Assembly (NCBI GenBank): GCA_036269135.1
Contig: DATASQ010000062.1
Span: 53,571-117,570, forward strand
DNA from: Palsa-343 sp036269135
GTDB lineage: Bacteria; Acidobacteriota; Terriglobia; Terriglobales; Acidobacteriaceae
Reading direction: 5' to 3'
DNA: 64,000 nucleotides
Both the position numbers and the translations under genes were made by a program. The notes under the pieces were generated by a model. That model saw nothing but the letters and a program-made list of their open reading frames with translations. It was not told the DNA's origin and ran no database searches. Positions 1 to 9,122 of the stretch are shown in pieces; position 1 is the stretch's first letter, and every line of letters starts with the position of its first letter.

Positions 1-1422
1 GTATTCACCGCGCACGGCCTCATCATGGTGTTCTTCTTCCTGGTGCCGTCGGTGCCGGCCACCATCGGAAATTTCGTGATTCCGATCATGGTGGGCGCAA
101 AGGATCTGGCATTTCCAAAGATCAACCTGCTGAGCTGGTACATCTACATCGTGGCCGGCATCATGATGATCTGCGTGCTGGTCTTCGGCGGCGTGGATAC
201 CGGCTGGACCTTCACCACTCCCCTGAGCACGCACTATCTGAACACCAACGTGGTGTCGGCGGGCCTGGCGGTCTTTCTTGCCGGATTCAGCTCGATCTTT
301 ACCGGCCTGAACTTCATCGTGACCATCCACCGCATGCGCGCGCCGGGCATGACCTGGTTCCGGCTGCCGCTGTTTGTGTGGTCGCACTATGCCGCGTCGA
401 TCCTGATGGTGCTGGGCACGCCGGTTCTGGCCATCACCCTGGTACTGGTCGTGCTGGAGCGGACGGTCGGCATCGGGGTCTTCGATCCAACCAAAGGCGG
501 CGACCCGCTGCTCTTCCAGCATTTGTTCTGGTTTTACTCCCACCCGGCCGTGTACATCATGATTCTGCCGGGCATGGGCGTCATCTCCGAGGTGATCAGC
601 ACCTTTTCGCGGAAGCGCGTCTTCGGCTATACGGCGGTGGCGTTTTCCTCGGTGGCGATTGCGGTCTTCGGGTTCTTCGTGTGGGCCCATCACATGTTCA
701 TCATGGGCATCTCGAATTACTCGGCGCTGGTGTTCTCGCTGCTGACCATGCTGGTAGCGGTGCCTTCGGCGATCAAGATCTTCAACTGGTCGGCGACGCT
801 GTACAAGGGGTCGATTACCTTTGAGACGCCGATGCTCTATGCCTTCGGCTTCCTGGGATTGTTCACGATTGGCGGTCTGACGGGCGTATTTCTCGGCACC
901 CTGGGCATGGACATCCACCTGACCGAGACCTACTTCATCGTGGCGCACTTCCACTTTGTGATGGTGGGCGGCATGCTGATGGCGTATCTGGCGGGCGTGC
1001 ATTTCTGGTGGCCGAAGATTACAGGACGCATGTACCCGGAAGGCGTTTCGCGGCTGGCGGCGGTGATCACGTTCGTCGGATTCATCCTCACCTTCTTCCC
1101 GCAGTTCATTCTGGGCTATCTGGGCATGCCGCGGCGGTATGCGGCGTATCCGCCGGAATTCCAGGTGCTGAACGTCTTTTCCAGCGCGGGGGCCAGCGTG
1201 CTGGGCATCGGCTACCTGCTGCCCCTGCTGTATCTCACGTGGTCGCTGAAGTACGGCAAGATCGCTGGAGCCAATCCGTGGCAGGCGACGGGACTGGAGT
1301 GGCAGATACAGTCGCCGCCGCTGACGGAGAATTTTGTCGAGACGCCGATTGTGACGCACGAAGCCTACGACTACGAATGGCTGGAGAATACCAAAGCCAG
1401 AGAGGTGCCGACCGTTGGATAG
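1..1422 (+). CDS. ctaD: Cytochrome c oxidase subunit I, 5' part missing
   Basis: This is the catalytic heme-copper subunit of a terminal oxidase in the inner membrane, which reduces O2 and pumps protons. The reading frame is open from base 1 and its start lies outside the window. Visible landmarks are the CuB/Tyr segment with YSHPAVYI, the CuB histidine pair in WAHHMF, and the HFHFVMVGG segment carrying the heme ligands. The YSHP form, instead of GHPEVY, is typical of A2-type oxidases, which lack the K/D-channel glutamate at that place. The gene continues directly into subunit III with an 8-nt overlap. Identification is secure; only the N-terminus is unknown. Confidence 0.97.
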   Translation, partial: VFTAHGLIMVFFFLVPSVPATIGNFVIPIMVGAKDLAFPKINLLSWYIYIVAGIMMICVLVFGGVDTGWTFTTPLSTHYLNTNVVSAGLAVFLAGFSSIFTGLNFIVTIHRMRAPGMTWFRLPLFVWSHYAASILMVLGTPVLAITLVLVVLERTVGIGVFDPTKGGDPLLFQHLFWFYSHPAVYIMILPGMGVISEVISTFSRKRVFGYTAVAFSSVAIAVFGFFVWAHHMFIMGISNYSALVFSLLTMLVAVPSAIKIFNWSATLYKGSITFETPMLYAFGFLGLFTIGGLTGVFLGTLGMDIHLTETYFIVAHFHFVMVGGMLMAYLAGVHFWWPKITGRMYPEGVSRLAAVITFVGFILTFFPQFILGYLGMPRRYAAYPPEFQVLNVFSSAGASVLGIGYLLPLLYLTWSLKYGKIAGANPWQATGLEWQIQSPPLTENFVETPIVTHEAYDYEWLENTKAREVPTVG

Positions 1423-2155
1423 CCACACTGTTGCCGCGCAAACGGCGGTCACGCCGCACGATGAACATGCGCATCCACCGTTTCTGCGCCACCACTTTGA
1501 GAACGTGGCGCAGCAGCGGGAGGCGGCCACCTTCGGCATGTGGCTGTTCCTGCTGACGGAAATCATGTTCTTCGGCGGCATGTTCTGCGCCTACCTGATC
1601 TACCGGAACTGGTACTACCCCGCCTTTGTCGCGGGCAGCCATACACTCCACATCTGGGCCGGCACGCTGAATACCGGGCTGCTGATCGTCTCCAGCTTCA
1701 CCATGGCCATGGGGGTGTATTCGGCGGAAACGAGAAACCGGAAGTGGCTGCTGCGCTGGATGGTGCTGACCATGATCCTCGGCACCGGCTTCCTGTGCGT
1801 GAAGGGATACGAGTGGCACGACGAGTGGGTGGAGCATCACGTGCCCGGGCTGAACTTCAGTCCTGAACAGTTCCTGACCGGCACAAAGGCCTATCCCGAC
1901 GACAAGCTGCCGCTGGATATGGCGGAGAAGACCCAGGTTTATTTCTCGCTGTATTTCGCCATGACCGGCATGCACGCGCTGCATATGATCATCGGCGTTT
2001 CGCTGCTGGCCTTTCTGTTCGTGAAGGCTTATGGCGGGGCGTACACGGAAGGGCATGTGGCGCCCATAGAAAACTTCGGGCTGTACTGGCACTTCGTCGA
2101 TATTGTGTGGATCTTTTTGTATCCGCTGCTGTACCTGATCAGTCGACATCAGTGA
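1415..2155 (+). CDS. ctaE: Cytochrome c oxidase subunit III
   Basis: Membrane subunit III of the aa3/caa3 oxidase, which stabilises subunit I. The 246-residue protein has a His-rich cytoplasmic N-terminus, then the family segment FGMWLFLLTEIMFFGG and several hydrophobic helices. It ends in the typical GLYWHFVDIVWIFLYPLLYL. The chosen start is a TTG at 1415 that overlaps the ctaD stop by 8 nt, with a GAGAGGTG ribosome-binding sequence just upstream; no ATG lies near the conserved N-terminus. The overlap suggests translational coupling to ctaD. Product identity is firm and the start is likely. Confidence 0.94.
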   Translation: MDSHTVAAQTAVTPHDEHAHPPFLRHHFENVAQQREAATFGMWLFLLTEIMFFGGMFCAYLIYRNWYYPAFVAGSHTLHIWAGTLNTGLLIVSSFTMAMGVYSAETRNRKWLLRWMVLTMILGTGFLCVKGYEWHDEWVEHHVPGLNFSPEQFLTGTKAYPDDKLPLDMAEKTQVYFSLYFAMTGMHALHMIIGVSLLAFLFVKAYGGAYTEGHVAPIENFGLYWHFVDIVWIFLYPLLYLISRHQ

Positions 2156-2204
2156 CCGGCGGGAGAAGTGTCGCAATTTTCGTTCACGGAAGTGGAGTGA
2201 GGGC

Positions 2205-2549
2205 ATGGAGCACCATCACGAGCACCACCTGCATCTGACGGCGTCGGAACCGACGCATCACGCGGACCACATCGTCACGCCGAAGGTGTACCTGATCATC
2301 GGCACCTGTCTTTTGATCCTGACCGGGGCCACGGCGGCGATTTCCTACGTCGATCTGGGCGTCTTCAACGCGGTTGTGGCGCTGGCCATCGCGTGCATGA
2401 AAGGCTCGCTGGTCGTGCTGTTCTTCATGCACATCAAGTACAGCTCCAGACTGACCAAGCTGACGGTGGCGGCGGGGTTCTTCACGTTTCTTGTGCTGCT
2501 CACCATGACCATGACCGACTACATCAGCCGGGCGTGGGGACGGTGGTAG
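2205..2549 (+). CDS. Cytochrome c oxidase subunit IV (prokaryotic type)
   Basis: A 114-residue small membrane subunit of the cytochrome c oxidase. The N-terminus is His-rich (EHHHEHHLHL). Three hydrophobic segments follow: LIIGTCLLILTGATAAI, VVALAIACMKGSLVVLFFM and GFFTFLVLLTMTM. The FFMHIKYS motif is characteristic of the COX4_pro family. An AGTGGAG ribosome-binding site precedes the ATG. It is last in the operon after subunits I and III and is followed at once by an intrinsic terminator. Confidence 0.9.
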   Translation: MEHHHEHHLHLTASEPTHHADHIVTPKVYLIIGTCLLILTGATAAISYVDLGVFNAVVALAIACMKGSLVVLFFMHIKYSSRLTKLTVAAGFFTFLVLLTMTMTDYISRAWGRW

Positions 2550-2553
2550 GAAG

Positions 2554-2576
2554 CAGAGTTTAGGGATCAGAGTTTA
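2554..2576. repeat. 7-bp-period intergenic repeat, copy A
   Basis: This 23-bp block just behind the oxidase operon reads on the minus strand as heptads AAACTCT, GATCCCT, AAACTCT. Its reverse complement occurs exactly at 57174-57196 inside a ten-unit heptad array. Function is unknown. Confidence 0.7.
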
Positions 2577-2579
2577 CGG

Positions 2580-2607
2580 AAGGGAGCGGCTGCGGCTGCT
2601 CCCTTTT
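2580..2607 (+). terminator. Intrinsic terminator of the cytochrome oxidase operon
   Basis: The stem AAGGGAGC / GCTCCCTT (2580-2587 with 2598-2605) has a 10-nt loop and runs into TTTT. It lies 30 bases behind the subunit IV stop codon. Confidence 0.75.
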
Positions 2608-2899
2608 GATTTTGGAGGAAAAGAGAATAAGGATGCGGATTGCTCTAACCTGCCTGGCGGCTGGCCGGACAGCGATGGCGTCTGCGGTCGCGACTGCGGA
2701 AGCTGAATGAATCCGAAATGCGCAGCATCGGACGCGGACCCTTCTGCTTTGCGATCCCGGGATGCCGCACTGGCATCGTTTGGCACTTAGCCGGCGCCGA
2801 TGCGGCTAGCAAACCGCGGGGTGTGGTGGGCATCTGTGGAGAGGGAGACGGGCAGGGCGACCTTGCCCGCGAAGTGGCCTGGAAAGCCGATCGAAACGG
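2608..2899. other. Gene-free spacer upstream of TonB receptor-like gene
   Basis: There is no convincing gene here. A 25-codon ORF from the ATG at 2633 has a GGAGG upstream but poor spacing, and it ends at 2710. I see no recognisable riboswitch. The promoter of the downstream receptor gene probably lies here, but I cannot place it. Confidence 0.4.
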
Positions 2900-5233
2900 A
2901 TGCATCCAGTGAGCCGAGTGGCCTGGGTCCTGCTTGCGGCTCTTGCCGCAGGCGGGCCGGCGCACGTTCAGGCACAAAGCTCCGCCGGCGAACTGCGGGT
3001 GCAGGTGGAAGACGCGCAGGGGCGTGTACTGCCGTCGCAGGTTCTTGTGGCGAGCGATGCGGCCCAGGTTCACGAGCAGCTCGCCACCAATGCCGCCGGC
3101 GCGCTGCTGGTGCAGCATCTGCCCTATGGGACCTATCTGGTCCGTGCCGAGCATCGGGGATTTGCAACCCTGAGCCGGGCGATCGACGTGCACACGGCAA
3201 TGCCGTTGCGGTTGACCCTGAAAATGCAGCCGGTGGGCACTCCGGAGTCGGTGCGGGTGAATGCCGACACTCTGCTCGAGCACGACACGGCGGGCACCGT
3301 GAATCGGATTGGGCGCGCGCAGATTGCGGATCGGGAGGCGTCGCTGCCGGGGCGAGGCCTGGTGGATCTGATCGACAGCGAACCCGGGTGGCTCTATGAA
3401 GGGAATGCGGTGCTGCATCCGCGCGGGTCGGAATATCAGACGCAGTTCGTGGTGGACGGAATTCCGCTGACGGAGAATCGCTCCCCAGGTTTCGGATCGC
3501 AGATTGAGGCGGCGGATGTGCAGTCGGCGGCTGTCTACACGGCGGGGATTCCCGCCGAGTATGGGCGCAAGATGGGCGGCGTGATCGAGGTGAACACGCT
3601 GCGCAATGTGCAGCCGGGTCTGCACGGTGAGACGGTGCTCTCCGGCGGAAGCTTCGCCACCGCCAATGGGTTTTCCGCTTTCGATTATGGCTGGGGCCGC
3701 AACAGCGCCGGGGTGAGCGCGAGCGGCGCCATGACCGACTGGTACGAGAATCCGCCGGTCCTGCAGAACTACACCAATAACGGGACGACCGGGGATTTTT
3801 CCGGCAACTACGAGCGCGAGTGGACGCAGCGGGACCGGATGACGCTGACGGCGCGGCATGAGCTGGCGCATTTCCTGGTGCCCAACGAGCAGGTCCAGGA
3901 AAACACGGGACAGCGGCAGGACCGCAGCACGCTGGAAACCATGGGAACGGCGGCGTGGCAGCACATTTTGGGTCCGACGGCGCTGACGGATGTGACGGGG
4001 ATGGTCCGCGACGATACCGTCCTGCTGGGTTCGAACGCACTCTCCACGCCGATTATTGCCAGCCAGGACCGAGGCTTCCGCGAAGGTTACATCAAGGCGA
4101 GCGGGACGAAGGACTGGAAGCGGCAGGAGTGGAAGGCCGGTTTCGAAGGAGACTTCCTGCATGTGCACGAGGGATTCGCCGACACGATCACCGATCCCTC
4201 AGAGTTCGATGCGGGCACGCCGGGAAGTTTTCAGTTCTTCGAGCCGGGCAGCGACCGCGAGGAAGCCGGCTTTCTGGAGGACACGGCGCGGTTCAACCAC
4301 TGGACGCTGGCGGCCGGTCTGCGCCGGGACGATTACAGCTTTGTCGTGCATCGGAAGGCCTGGAGTCCGCGGCTGGCGCTGTCGCGGTATCTTGCGCGCG
4401 CGGCCATGACGGCGCACGTCTCGTACGACCGGGTCTTCCAGACACCCGCCTTTGAGAATCTGCTGCTTTCCAGTTCGAAGCAGGTAGTCTCGCTGGATCC
4501 CCAGGTGCTCCGGGAACCGGTGCTGCCCTCTACCGGGAACTACTACGAGACCGGCATCAGCAAGGCCATTGCGAATACGTTGCGCGTGGATGCAAATGTG
4601 TACCTGCGGCGGTTCCAGAATTTTGCGGACGACAATCCTCTGTTGGATACCTCCATCAGCTTTCCAATTGCGTTCCGGCGGGCGTCGATTTATGGGGCTG
4701 AGGGAAAAATGACCGTGCCACGCTGGTGGAGGCTTTCCGGCTACGCGAGCTACTCCTATATGGTGGCGACCTGTAATTTGCCGGTGACCGGCGGACTGTT
4801 TCTGGGCGACCAGGCGAGCCAGGCGCTGGACCAGTTGCAGGGGCGCCTGTGGATCTCCCAGGACCAGCGGAACACCCTGCGGACCCGGTGGACGGCGCAT
4901 CTGCCGCGGGGGTTCTGGGTAGCTTCCGGGGCGCAATTCGGTTCCGGGCTGCCGGTGGACTTCGACGGCACGCGGGAGCAGGCGCTGGCACAGTACGGGC
5001 CGTCGCTGGTGGATCGCGTGAATTTCACGCGCGGACGGGTGGAGCCGTCGCTGGCGTTCGATGCTTCCGCAGGAGCGGAGTGGCCCGTGGGGGATCGGCT
5101 GAAGATGCGGCTCCAGGTGGACGGCGAGAACCTGAACAACCGCATCAATCTGATCGATTTTGCGGGGCTCTTCTCGGGGAATGCGGTGGAACCGCCGCGC
5201 AGCGGGGACATCACGCTGGCGATGCGTTTCTAG
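2900..5233 (+). CDS. TonB-dependent receptor-like outer-membrane protein with carboxypeptidase-regulatory-like domain
   Basis: The 777-residue protein has a signal peptide (cleavage likely after AHVQA, about residue 25). Residues about 30-115 form an Ig-like carboxypeptidase-regulatory domain. A TonB-receptor plug follows at about residues 150-235, with QFVVDGIPLTENRSPGFGSQI and AEYGRKMGGVIEVNT. The rest is a predicted beta-barrel that ends in an aromatic residue (AMRF), as outer-membrane proteins do. No TonB box can be assigned. The substrate is unknown, and such proteins are numerous in Acidobacteria. Its 3' end overlaps the convergent phosphatidyltransferase gene by 4 nt. The ATG at 2900 directly precedes the signal peptide. 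Confidence 0.85.
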   Translation: MHPVSRVAWVLLAALAAGGPAHVQAQSSAGELRVQVEDAQGRVLPSQVLVASDAAQVHEQLATNAAGALLVQHLPYGTYLVRAEHRGFATLSRAIDVHTAMPLRLTLKMQPVGTPESVRVNADTLLEHDTAGTVNRIGRAQIADREASLPGRGLVDLIDSEPGWLYEGNAVLHPRGSEYQTQFVVDGIPLTENRSPGFGSQIEAADVQSAAVYTAGIPAEYGRKMGGVIEVNTLRNVQPGLHGETVLSGGSFATANGFSAFDYGWGRNSAGVSASGAMTDWYENPPVLQNYTNNGTTGDFSGNYEREWTQRDRMTLTARHELAHFLVPNEQVQENTGQRQDRSTLETMGTAAWQHILGPTALTDVTGMVRDDTVLLGSNALSTPIIASQDRGFREGYIKASGTKDWKRQEWKAGFEGDFLHVHEGFADTITDPSEFDAGTPGSFQFFEPGSDREEAGFLEDTARFNHWTLAAGLRRDDYSFVVHRKAWSPRLALSRYLARAAMTAHVSYDRVFQTPAFENLLLSSSKQVVSLDPQVLREPVLPSTGNYYETGISKAIANTLRVDANVYLRRFQNFADDNPLLDTSISFPIAFRRASIYGAEGKMTVPRWWRLSGYASYSYMVATCNLPVTGGLFLGDQASQALDQLQGRLWISQDQRNTLRTRWTAHLPRGFWVASGAQFGSGLPVDFDGTREQALAQYGPSLVDRVNFTRGRVEPSLAFDASAGAEWPVGDRLKMRLQVDGENLNNRINLIDFAGLFSGNAVEPPRSGDITLAMRF

Positions 5234-5979
5234 CTGGGTCGGGGCGCGTTCGGGGCAGGAAGGTCGCGGCCGGGATCGGGGCGCTTGTCCGCTTCCCGCA
5301 GGACGAGGGGCTGGACCATGGAATGGGCGTCCAGCACGGGTGCGACGTTCGAGGTTCGCTGATAGGTGTAGAGGATGCGATGGATCACGGTGACGGTGGA
5401 GATGATCGCCAGTACCCAGAGAACCGGCGCCATGACGCCCCAGCGGTTGAAAAGAGCGCCGAGGATGATGAGGACGACGCGCTCCGGCCGCTCCATGAAC
5501 CCAACTTTGCAGCTGCCGATGAGGGCCTCAGCCCGCGCGCGGGTGTAGCTGACCATGAGCGAGGTGACCATGACAAACGCAGCGAGGAAGACGTAGAAGA
5601 GGCGATTGCCGCGCGCGTAGAAGACCAGCAGTCCGAAGAAAAGCACAACGTCGGAGTAGCGATCGATGACCGAGTCGAAAAATGCGCCGAAGACGGTGAC
5701 CTGATGCGTCTGCCGGGCGACGCGGCCGTCCACCATGTCGAAGATACCGGCGCCGATAATCACCAGGCCGGCATACAGGAACATGCGCACGTAATTGTGC
5801 GGATTGGCGAAGCCGAACAGCACCGCCGCCGCGGTATTGATGAGAAGACCGATAAAGGTGAGGACATTGGGGGAAATGCGGGTGAGCGAAAGCCCGTCCA
5901 CGATGGCCTGCAGCAGGACGCCGCAGGCGTTGCCGAACGCCCGGGTCCACGTCATGTGTGACGGTTTCTCCGCCGCCAT
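5230..5979 (-). CDS. CDP-alcohol phosphatidyltransferase family membrane enzyme
   Basis: Integral-membrane enzyme that transfers a phosphatidyl group from CDP-diacylglycerol to an alcohol in phospholipid synthesis. The 249-residue protein carries the family signature DGxxARx8Gx3Dx3D, seen as DMVDGRVAR followed by GAFFDSVIDR at about residues 90-112. Several hydrophobic helices flank it. The alcohol cannot be told from sequence; glycerol-phosphate and inositol-phosphate are both possible. The start lies 7 nt behind the greA stop with AGAGG in between, so it is probably cotranslated with greA. Confidence 0.9.
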   Translation of the reverse strand: MAAEKPSHMTWTRAFGNACGVLLQAIVDGLSLTRISPNVLTFIGLLINTAAAVLFGFANPHNYVRMFLYAGLVIIGAGIFDMVDGRVARQTHQVTVFGAFFDSVIDRYSDVVLFFGLLVFYARGNRLFYVFLAAFVMVTSLMVSYTRARAEALIGSCKVGFMERPERVVLIILGALFNRWGVMAPVLWVLAIISTVTVIHRILYTYQRTSNVAPVLDAHSMVQPLVLREADKRPDPGRDLPAPNAPRPS

Positions 5980-5986
5980 ACAGCCT

Positions 5987-6484
5987 CTACTTTCCGGCTT
6001 CCGCTTGTTCTGCCGCGGCTTCGTCGTGGATGGTCACCAGCTTCAGCACTTCCATTTCCCGCTTGCCGTTGGGCGTCTGCACGATGGCCATATCGCCAAC
6101 CTGCCTGCCCACCAGCGCCTTGCCGATGGGAGAGGTGGTCGAGATGAGCCCCTTGCTCACATCCGACTCTTCGCTGGTCACGAGCTTGTACTCGATTTTC
6201 TCATCCTTGGAGGTGTCGTAGACAAGGACTGTGGAGCCGAAAGCAACGCGGTCGTGCGGGATATTGGCGAGATTGACCAGAGCCAGATCGCCCATGCGCT
6301 TTTTCAGCTGGCCCAGCCGCGCATTCACGAATTCCTGGCGCTGCTTGGCCATGTGGTACTCGGCGTTTTCGCTCAGGTCGCCCATGGCGACGGCTTTCTT
6401 GATTTCGGCGGGAAGCTCGTGCGTCAACTCATGTTCCAGCTGCCGAATCTCTTCCTGAAGCTTCTTCTTGATGTGTTCGGGCAT
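5987..6484 (-). CDS. greA: Transcription elongation factor GreA
   Basis: GreA enters the secondary channel of stalled RNA polymerase and stimulates cleavage of backtracked RNA. The 165-residue protein has the N-terminal coiled coil with the hallmark MGDLSENAEYHMAKQ at about residues 34-48, carrying the acidic tip residues. The C-terminal FKBP-like domain contains SPIGKALVGRQVGD. Length is normal for the family (about 158). It sits downstream of ruvX on the same strand and is coupled to the phosphatidyltransferase gene. Confidence 0.96.
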   Translation of the reverse strand: MPEHIKKKLQEEIRQLEHELTHELPAEIKKAVAMGDLSENAEYHMAKQRQEFVNARLGQLKKRMGDLALVNLANIPHDRVAFGSTVLVYDTSKDEKIEYKLVTSEESDVSKGLISTTSPIGKALVGRQVGDMAIVQTPNGKREMEVLKLVTIHDEAAAEQAEAGK

Positions 6485-6619
6485 GCATCAACTTCCGTCA
6501 GGGGCTGGTTCGAGTCCGTATCGCGGCAATGGCGACGCCAGGCGGGCTGCATGATCCGGTCCGCGCTGGAGAGAAATCGACCCTTGCAAGGGAATATTGT
6601 CTAAGGCCTGGGTACCGCC

Positions 6620-7063
6620 TCAATCCTGATTATACGATGCCGGTTCGGGGCGATGCGCGTCGAGGAAACTCTGCAATATCAACACGGCAGCCACCTGATC
6701 GACGACCTCGCGGTGCCCTGACAGGGGGCGCCCGGCGGCATGGAGATGGCGGTGGGCTTCGGCCGAGGTCAGCCGCTCGTCCCACAGATGGACGGGCAGC
6801 GGGAAGGCGGCACGCAGAGCCTCGGCGAAGGTCTGCGTCTTCGCCGCCTGAGGGCTGATGTCGCCGGACATATACAGCGGGTTCCCCATCACGATGCCCG
6901 CGCACCCGAATTTCCGGAGCAGGCGGCCCAGGGATTTGAGATCGGCCTTCAGGTTCCTGCGGACCAGCGTGAGAACCGGCTGAGCGGTGAGGCCCAGCTC
7001 ATCGGAGACGGCAACCCCGATACGGCGGTCTCCAAAATCCAGTCCGAGCAGGCGAGGCGGCAC
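6620..7063 (-). CDS. ruvX: Putative Holliday junction resolvase RuvX (YqgF family)
   Basis: RNase H-fold nuclease-like protein linked to Holliday junctions and pre-16S rRNA processing. The 147-residue protein opens with LLGLDFGDRRIGVAVSD, which carries the first catalytic Asp. It continues with VMGNPLYMSG, the WDERLTSAEA segment, and the final acidic motif in REVVDQVAAVLILQSFLD. The start is GTG at 7063; no in-frame ATG lies nearer the conserved N-terminus. It lies upstream of greA on the same strand with a 135-bp gap. Confidence 0.93.
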   Translation of the reverse strand: MPPRLLGLDFGDRRIGVAVSDELGLTAQPVLTLVRRNLKADLKSLGRLLRKFGCAGIVMGNPLYMSGDISPQAAKTQTFAEALRAAFPLPVHLWDERLTSAEAHRHLHAAGRPLSGHREVVDQVAAVLILQSFLDAHRPEPASYNQD

Positions 7064-7167
7064 AGAGCTATGGTAGCGCCCGAGCCAGGCAGACCGGGGG
7101 AAAGAACGGCATCTTACAATGAGTTAGAGAATCCAAAGGGACGACCCCAGGAGCAGGACTCCCCTTC

Positions 7168-8169
7168 GTGCGACGCTTTTTCTTCCTCGTTTTGCTGGCG
7201 GCCCTTGTGGTGGCCGGAGCTATTGCTTACGCGCTGCTGTTGCCGGCCGGCCCGGAGACGGCGACGTATGTGGACATTCTGCCCGGCACGCCCACAGCGC
7301 AGATTGCCGGACAGCTCCGCCAGCAGGGCATCATCCGCAGCAAGTATGTGTTTATCGGGCTGCGCCTGATCCGCGGCGGCACGCTCAAGGCCGGGGAATA
7401 CCGCTTCGACCACCCGGCCCCCATGACCGAAGTGTGGCAGAAGATCCGGCGGGGCGAGGTGTACACGGTGGAGGTCACCATCCCCGAAGGATCGAACATC
7501 TTCGACATCGGGGCGCGCGTCCAGGCGGCGGGCCTGAGCTCAAAGGACGCCTTTGTGGCGGCCGCGCGGCGGGATGCCTCGCTGGTGCAGGACCTGGACC
7601 CGCAGGCGCCCAGCCTCGAAGGGTATCTTTTCCCGGATACCTATCGTTTCGCTCTGCACACCGACCCGCAGGAAATGATGATCACGATGGTGAAGCGCTT
7701 TCGCGCGGCGGCGGCGCGGATCGGCCTGACCACCGGTATTCACCAGACGGTCACCCTGGCCTCGCTGGTGGAGAAGGAGACCCCGATTGACGCGGAACGA
7801 CCGCTGGTGGCCAGCGTCTTCCAGAACCGGCTCGCCCAAAACATGCCGCTGATGACGGATCCCTCGGTCATTTATGCCGCGTTACTGGAAGGGCGCTACC
7901 GGGGAGCAATTTATCAGTCCGATCTCGAGGCGGACTCGTCTTATAACACGTATCGTCATCAGGGCCTGCCACCGGGGCCCATCTGCAACCCCGGACTGAA
8001 ATCGCTGCAGGCGGCGATGCATCCGGCGACGACGGATTACCTGTATTTTGTCGCGGCCAGCGCCGATCCCTCGGGGAAGTCGCGTTTTTCGGCGACCATT
8101 GAAGAGCACGCGAAAGACGTGCAGGCCTACCGCCGCGCGGTGCGCCAGGCGGGCCAGCCGCAACCCTAA
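7168..8169 (+). CDS. mltG: Endolytic murein transglycosylase MltG
   Basis: Inner-membrane lytic transglycosylase that cleaves nascent peptidoglycan strands. The 333-residue protein has a single N-terminal membrane anchor (FFFLVLLAALVVAGAIAYALL) and a LysM-like region around VTIPEGSNIFDIG. The YceG domain carries the catalytic Glu in LASLVEKET, followed by VFQNRLAQNMPL, the TDPSVIYA segment and the TYRHQGLPPGPICNPG motif. The start is GTG at 7168 with AGGA 9 nt upstream. The downstream lipoprotein gene lies on the same strand about 50 nt away. Confidence 0.95.
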   Translation: MRRFFFLVLLAALVVAGAIAYALLLPAGPETATYVDILPGTPTAQIAGQLRQQGIIRSKYVFIGLRLIRGGTLKAGEYRFDHPAPMTEVWQKIRRGEVYTVEVTIPEGSNIFDIGARVQAAGLSSKDAFVAAARRDASLVQDLDPQAPSLEGYLFPDTYRFALHTDPQEMMITMVKRFRAAAARIGLTTGIHQTVTLASLVEKETPIDAERPLVASVFQNRLAQNMPLMTDPSVIYAALLEGRYRGAIYQSDLEADSSYNTYRHQGLPPGPICNPGLKSLQAAMHPATTDYLYFVAASADPSGKSRFSATIEEHAKDVQAYRRAVRQAGQPQP

Positions 8170-8221
8170 GAACGGCGGGAACGCCGCCGGCAGCTGTGGA
8201 TTTGAATGGGAGGATTCTTCG

Positions 8222-9118
8222 CTGAAGGGAACGTACCGAATCAGGACCCGTATTGCGCTCCTGCTGCTGCTGGCTCTGCCGGCCCTGGACGGGTGTCTGT
8301 GGCATACCCGCAGGGTGCCCAAAGCGAAGTTGCCGACCACTGTGCTGACGGCCACCCCGCAGAAGCTGGTAGACATCATCAACCAGCAATACGCCGCCAT
8401 CGATTCCATGAGCGCGGCGGTGACGTTTACCGCGACCTCCGGCGGCAATCTGAACGGCAAAGAAAAGACCATTACCCCCTTCAGCGGATACATCCTGCTG
8501 CGCAAGCCGGAATCGCTGCGCGTGATTGGCTATCTGCCGGTGGTGCACACGCCCGCCTTCGATATGGCGAGCAGCGGGAACACCTTTAAACTGCTCATTC
8601 CGCCAAAGAGCGAGGCCATTGAAGGAACGAACGTGCTCACCCAGGCCTCGCAGAATGCTTTCGAGAACCTGCGCCCCTATATGTTTTTCGACTCGATGGT
8701 GATCCCGCAGATCGGTCCGGACGACGTTCTCTCGGTGACCGCGGACAGCACTCTGGTTGTCAATCCCAAAACCCGAAAGCTGGAGATTCGCCCGGAATAC
8801 CTGCTGACGGTGCAGGTGCGGCAGGCCAACAGCCGCTTCACCCAGGTGCATCGGGTGATTCACATCAGCCGGATCAATCTGCGCCCGGTACAGCAGGACA
8901 TCTACGACCAGAACGGCCAGGTGCAGACCCAGGCGATTTACGGATCGCTGCAGACCTTCGGAACCGAGCGCTTCCCGGGAACGGTCACGATTAAATGGCC
9001 GCAGCAGCAGGAACAGATTCTGATCACGATTGAGAAGCTGCGGGTGAACCTGCCGCTGGCCAACGATCAGTTCGAGCTGAAGATCCCCCACGGAACGAAG
9101 ATCCGGGAACTGCACTGA
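8222..9118 (+). CDS. LolA-like outer-membrane lipoprotein (DUF4292-like)
   Basis: The protein begins with a basic stretch and a leucine-rich signal ending in LDGC, a probable lipobox. A LolA/LolB-like beta-sheet body follows, with segments such as YILLRKPESLRVIGYLP and FPGTVTIKWPQQQEQILITI. It may bind lipid or assist outer-membrane assembly; that is inference from the fold. The frame is open back to 8048, inside mltG. No ATG, GTG or TTG was found at a sensible site, whereas a CTG at 8222 sits 8 nt behind a perfect GGGAGG. A CTG start is therefore proposed, giving 298 residues. Confidence 0.8.
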   Translation: MKGTYRIRTRIALLLLLALPALDGCLWHTRRVPKAKLPTTVLTATPQKLVDIINQQYAAIDSMSAAVTFTATSGGNLNGKEKTITPFSGYILLRKPESLRVIGYLPVVHTPAFDMASSGNTFKLLIPPKSEAIEGTNVLTQASQNAFENLRPYMFFDSMVIPQIGPDDVLSVTADSTLVVNPKTRKLEIRPEYLLTVQVRQANSRFTQVHRVIHISRINLRPVQQDIYDQNGQVQTQAIYGSLQTFGTERFPGTVTIKWPQQQEQILITIEKLRVNLPLANDQFELKIPHGTKIRELH

Positions 9119-9122
9119 GGGA

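Noticed and set aside
2608..2899. Cobalamin riboswitch upstream of the TonB receptor-like gene
   Set aside because: The conserved B12-box sequence is not present in this spacer.
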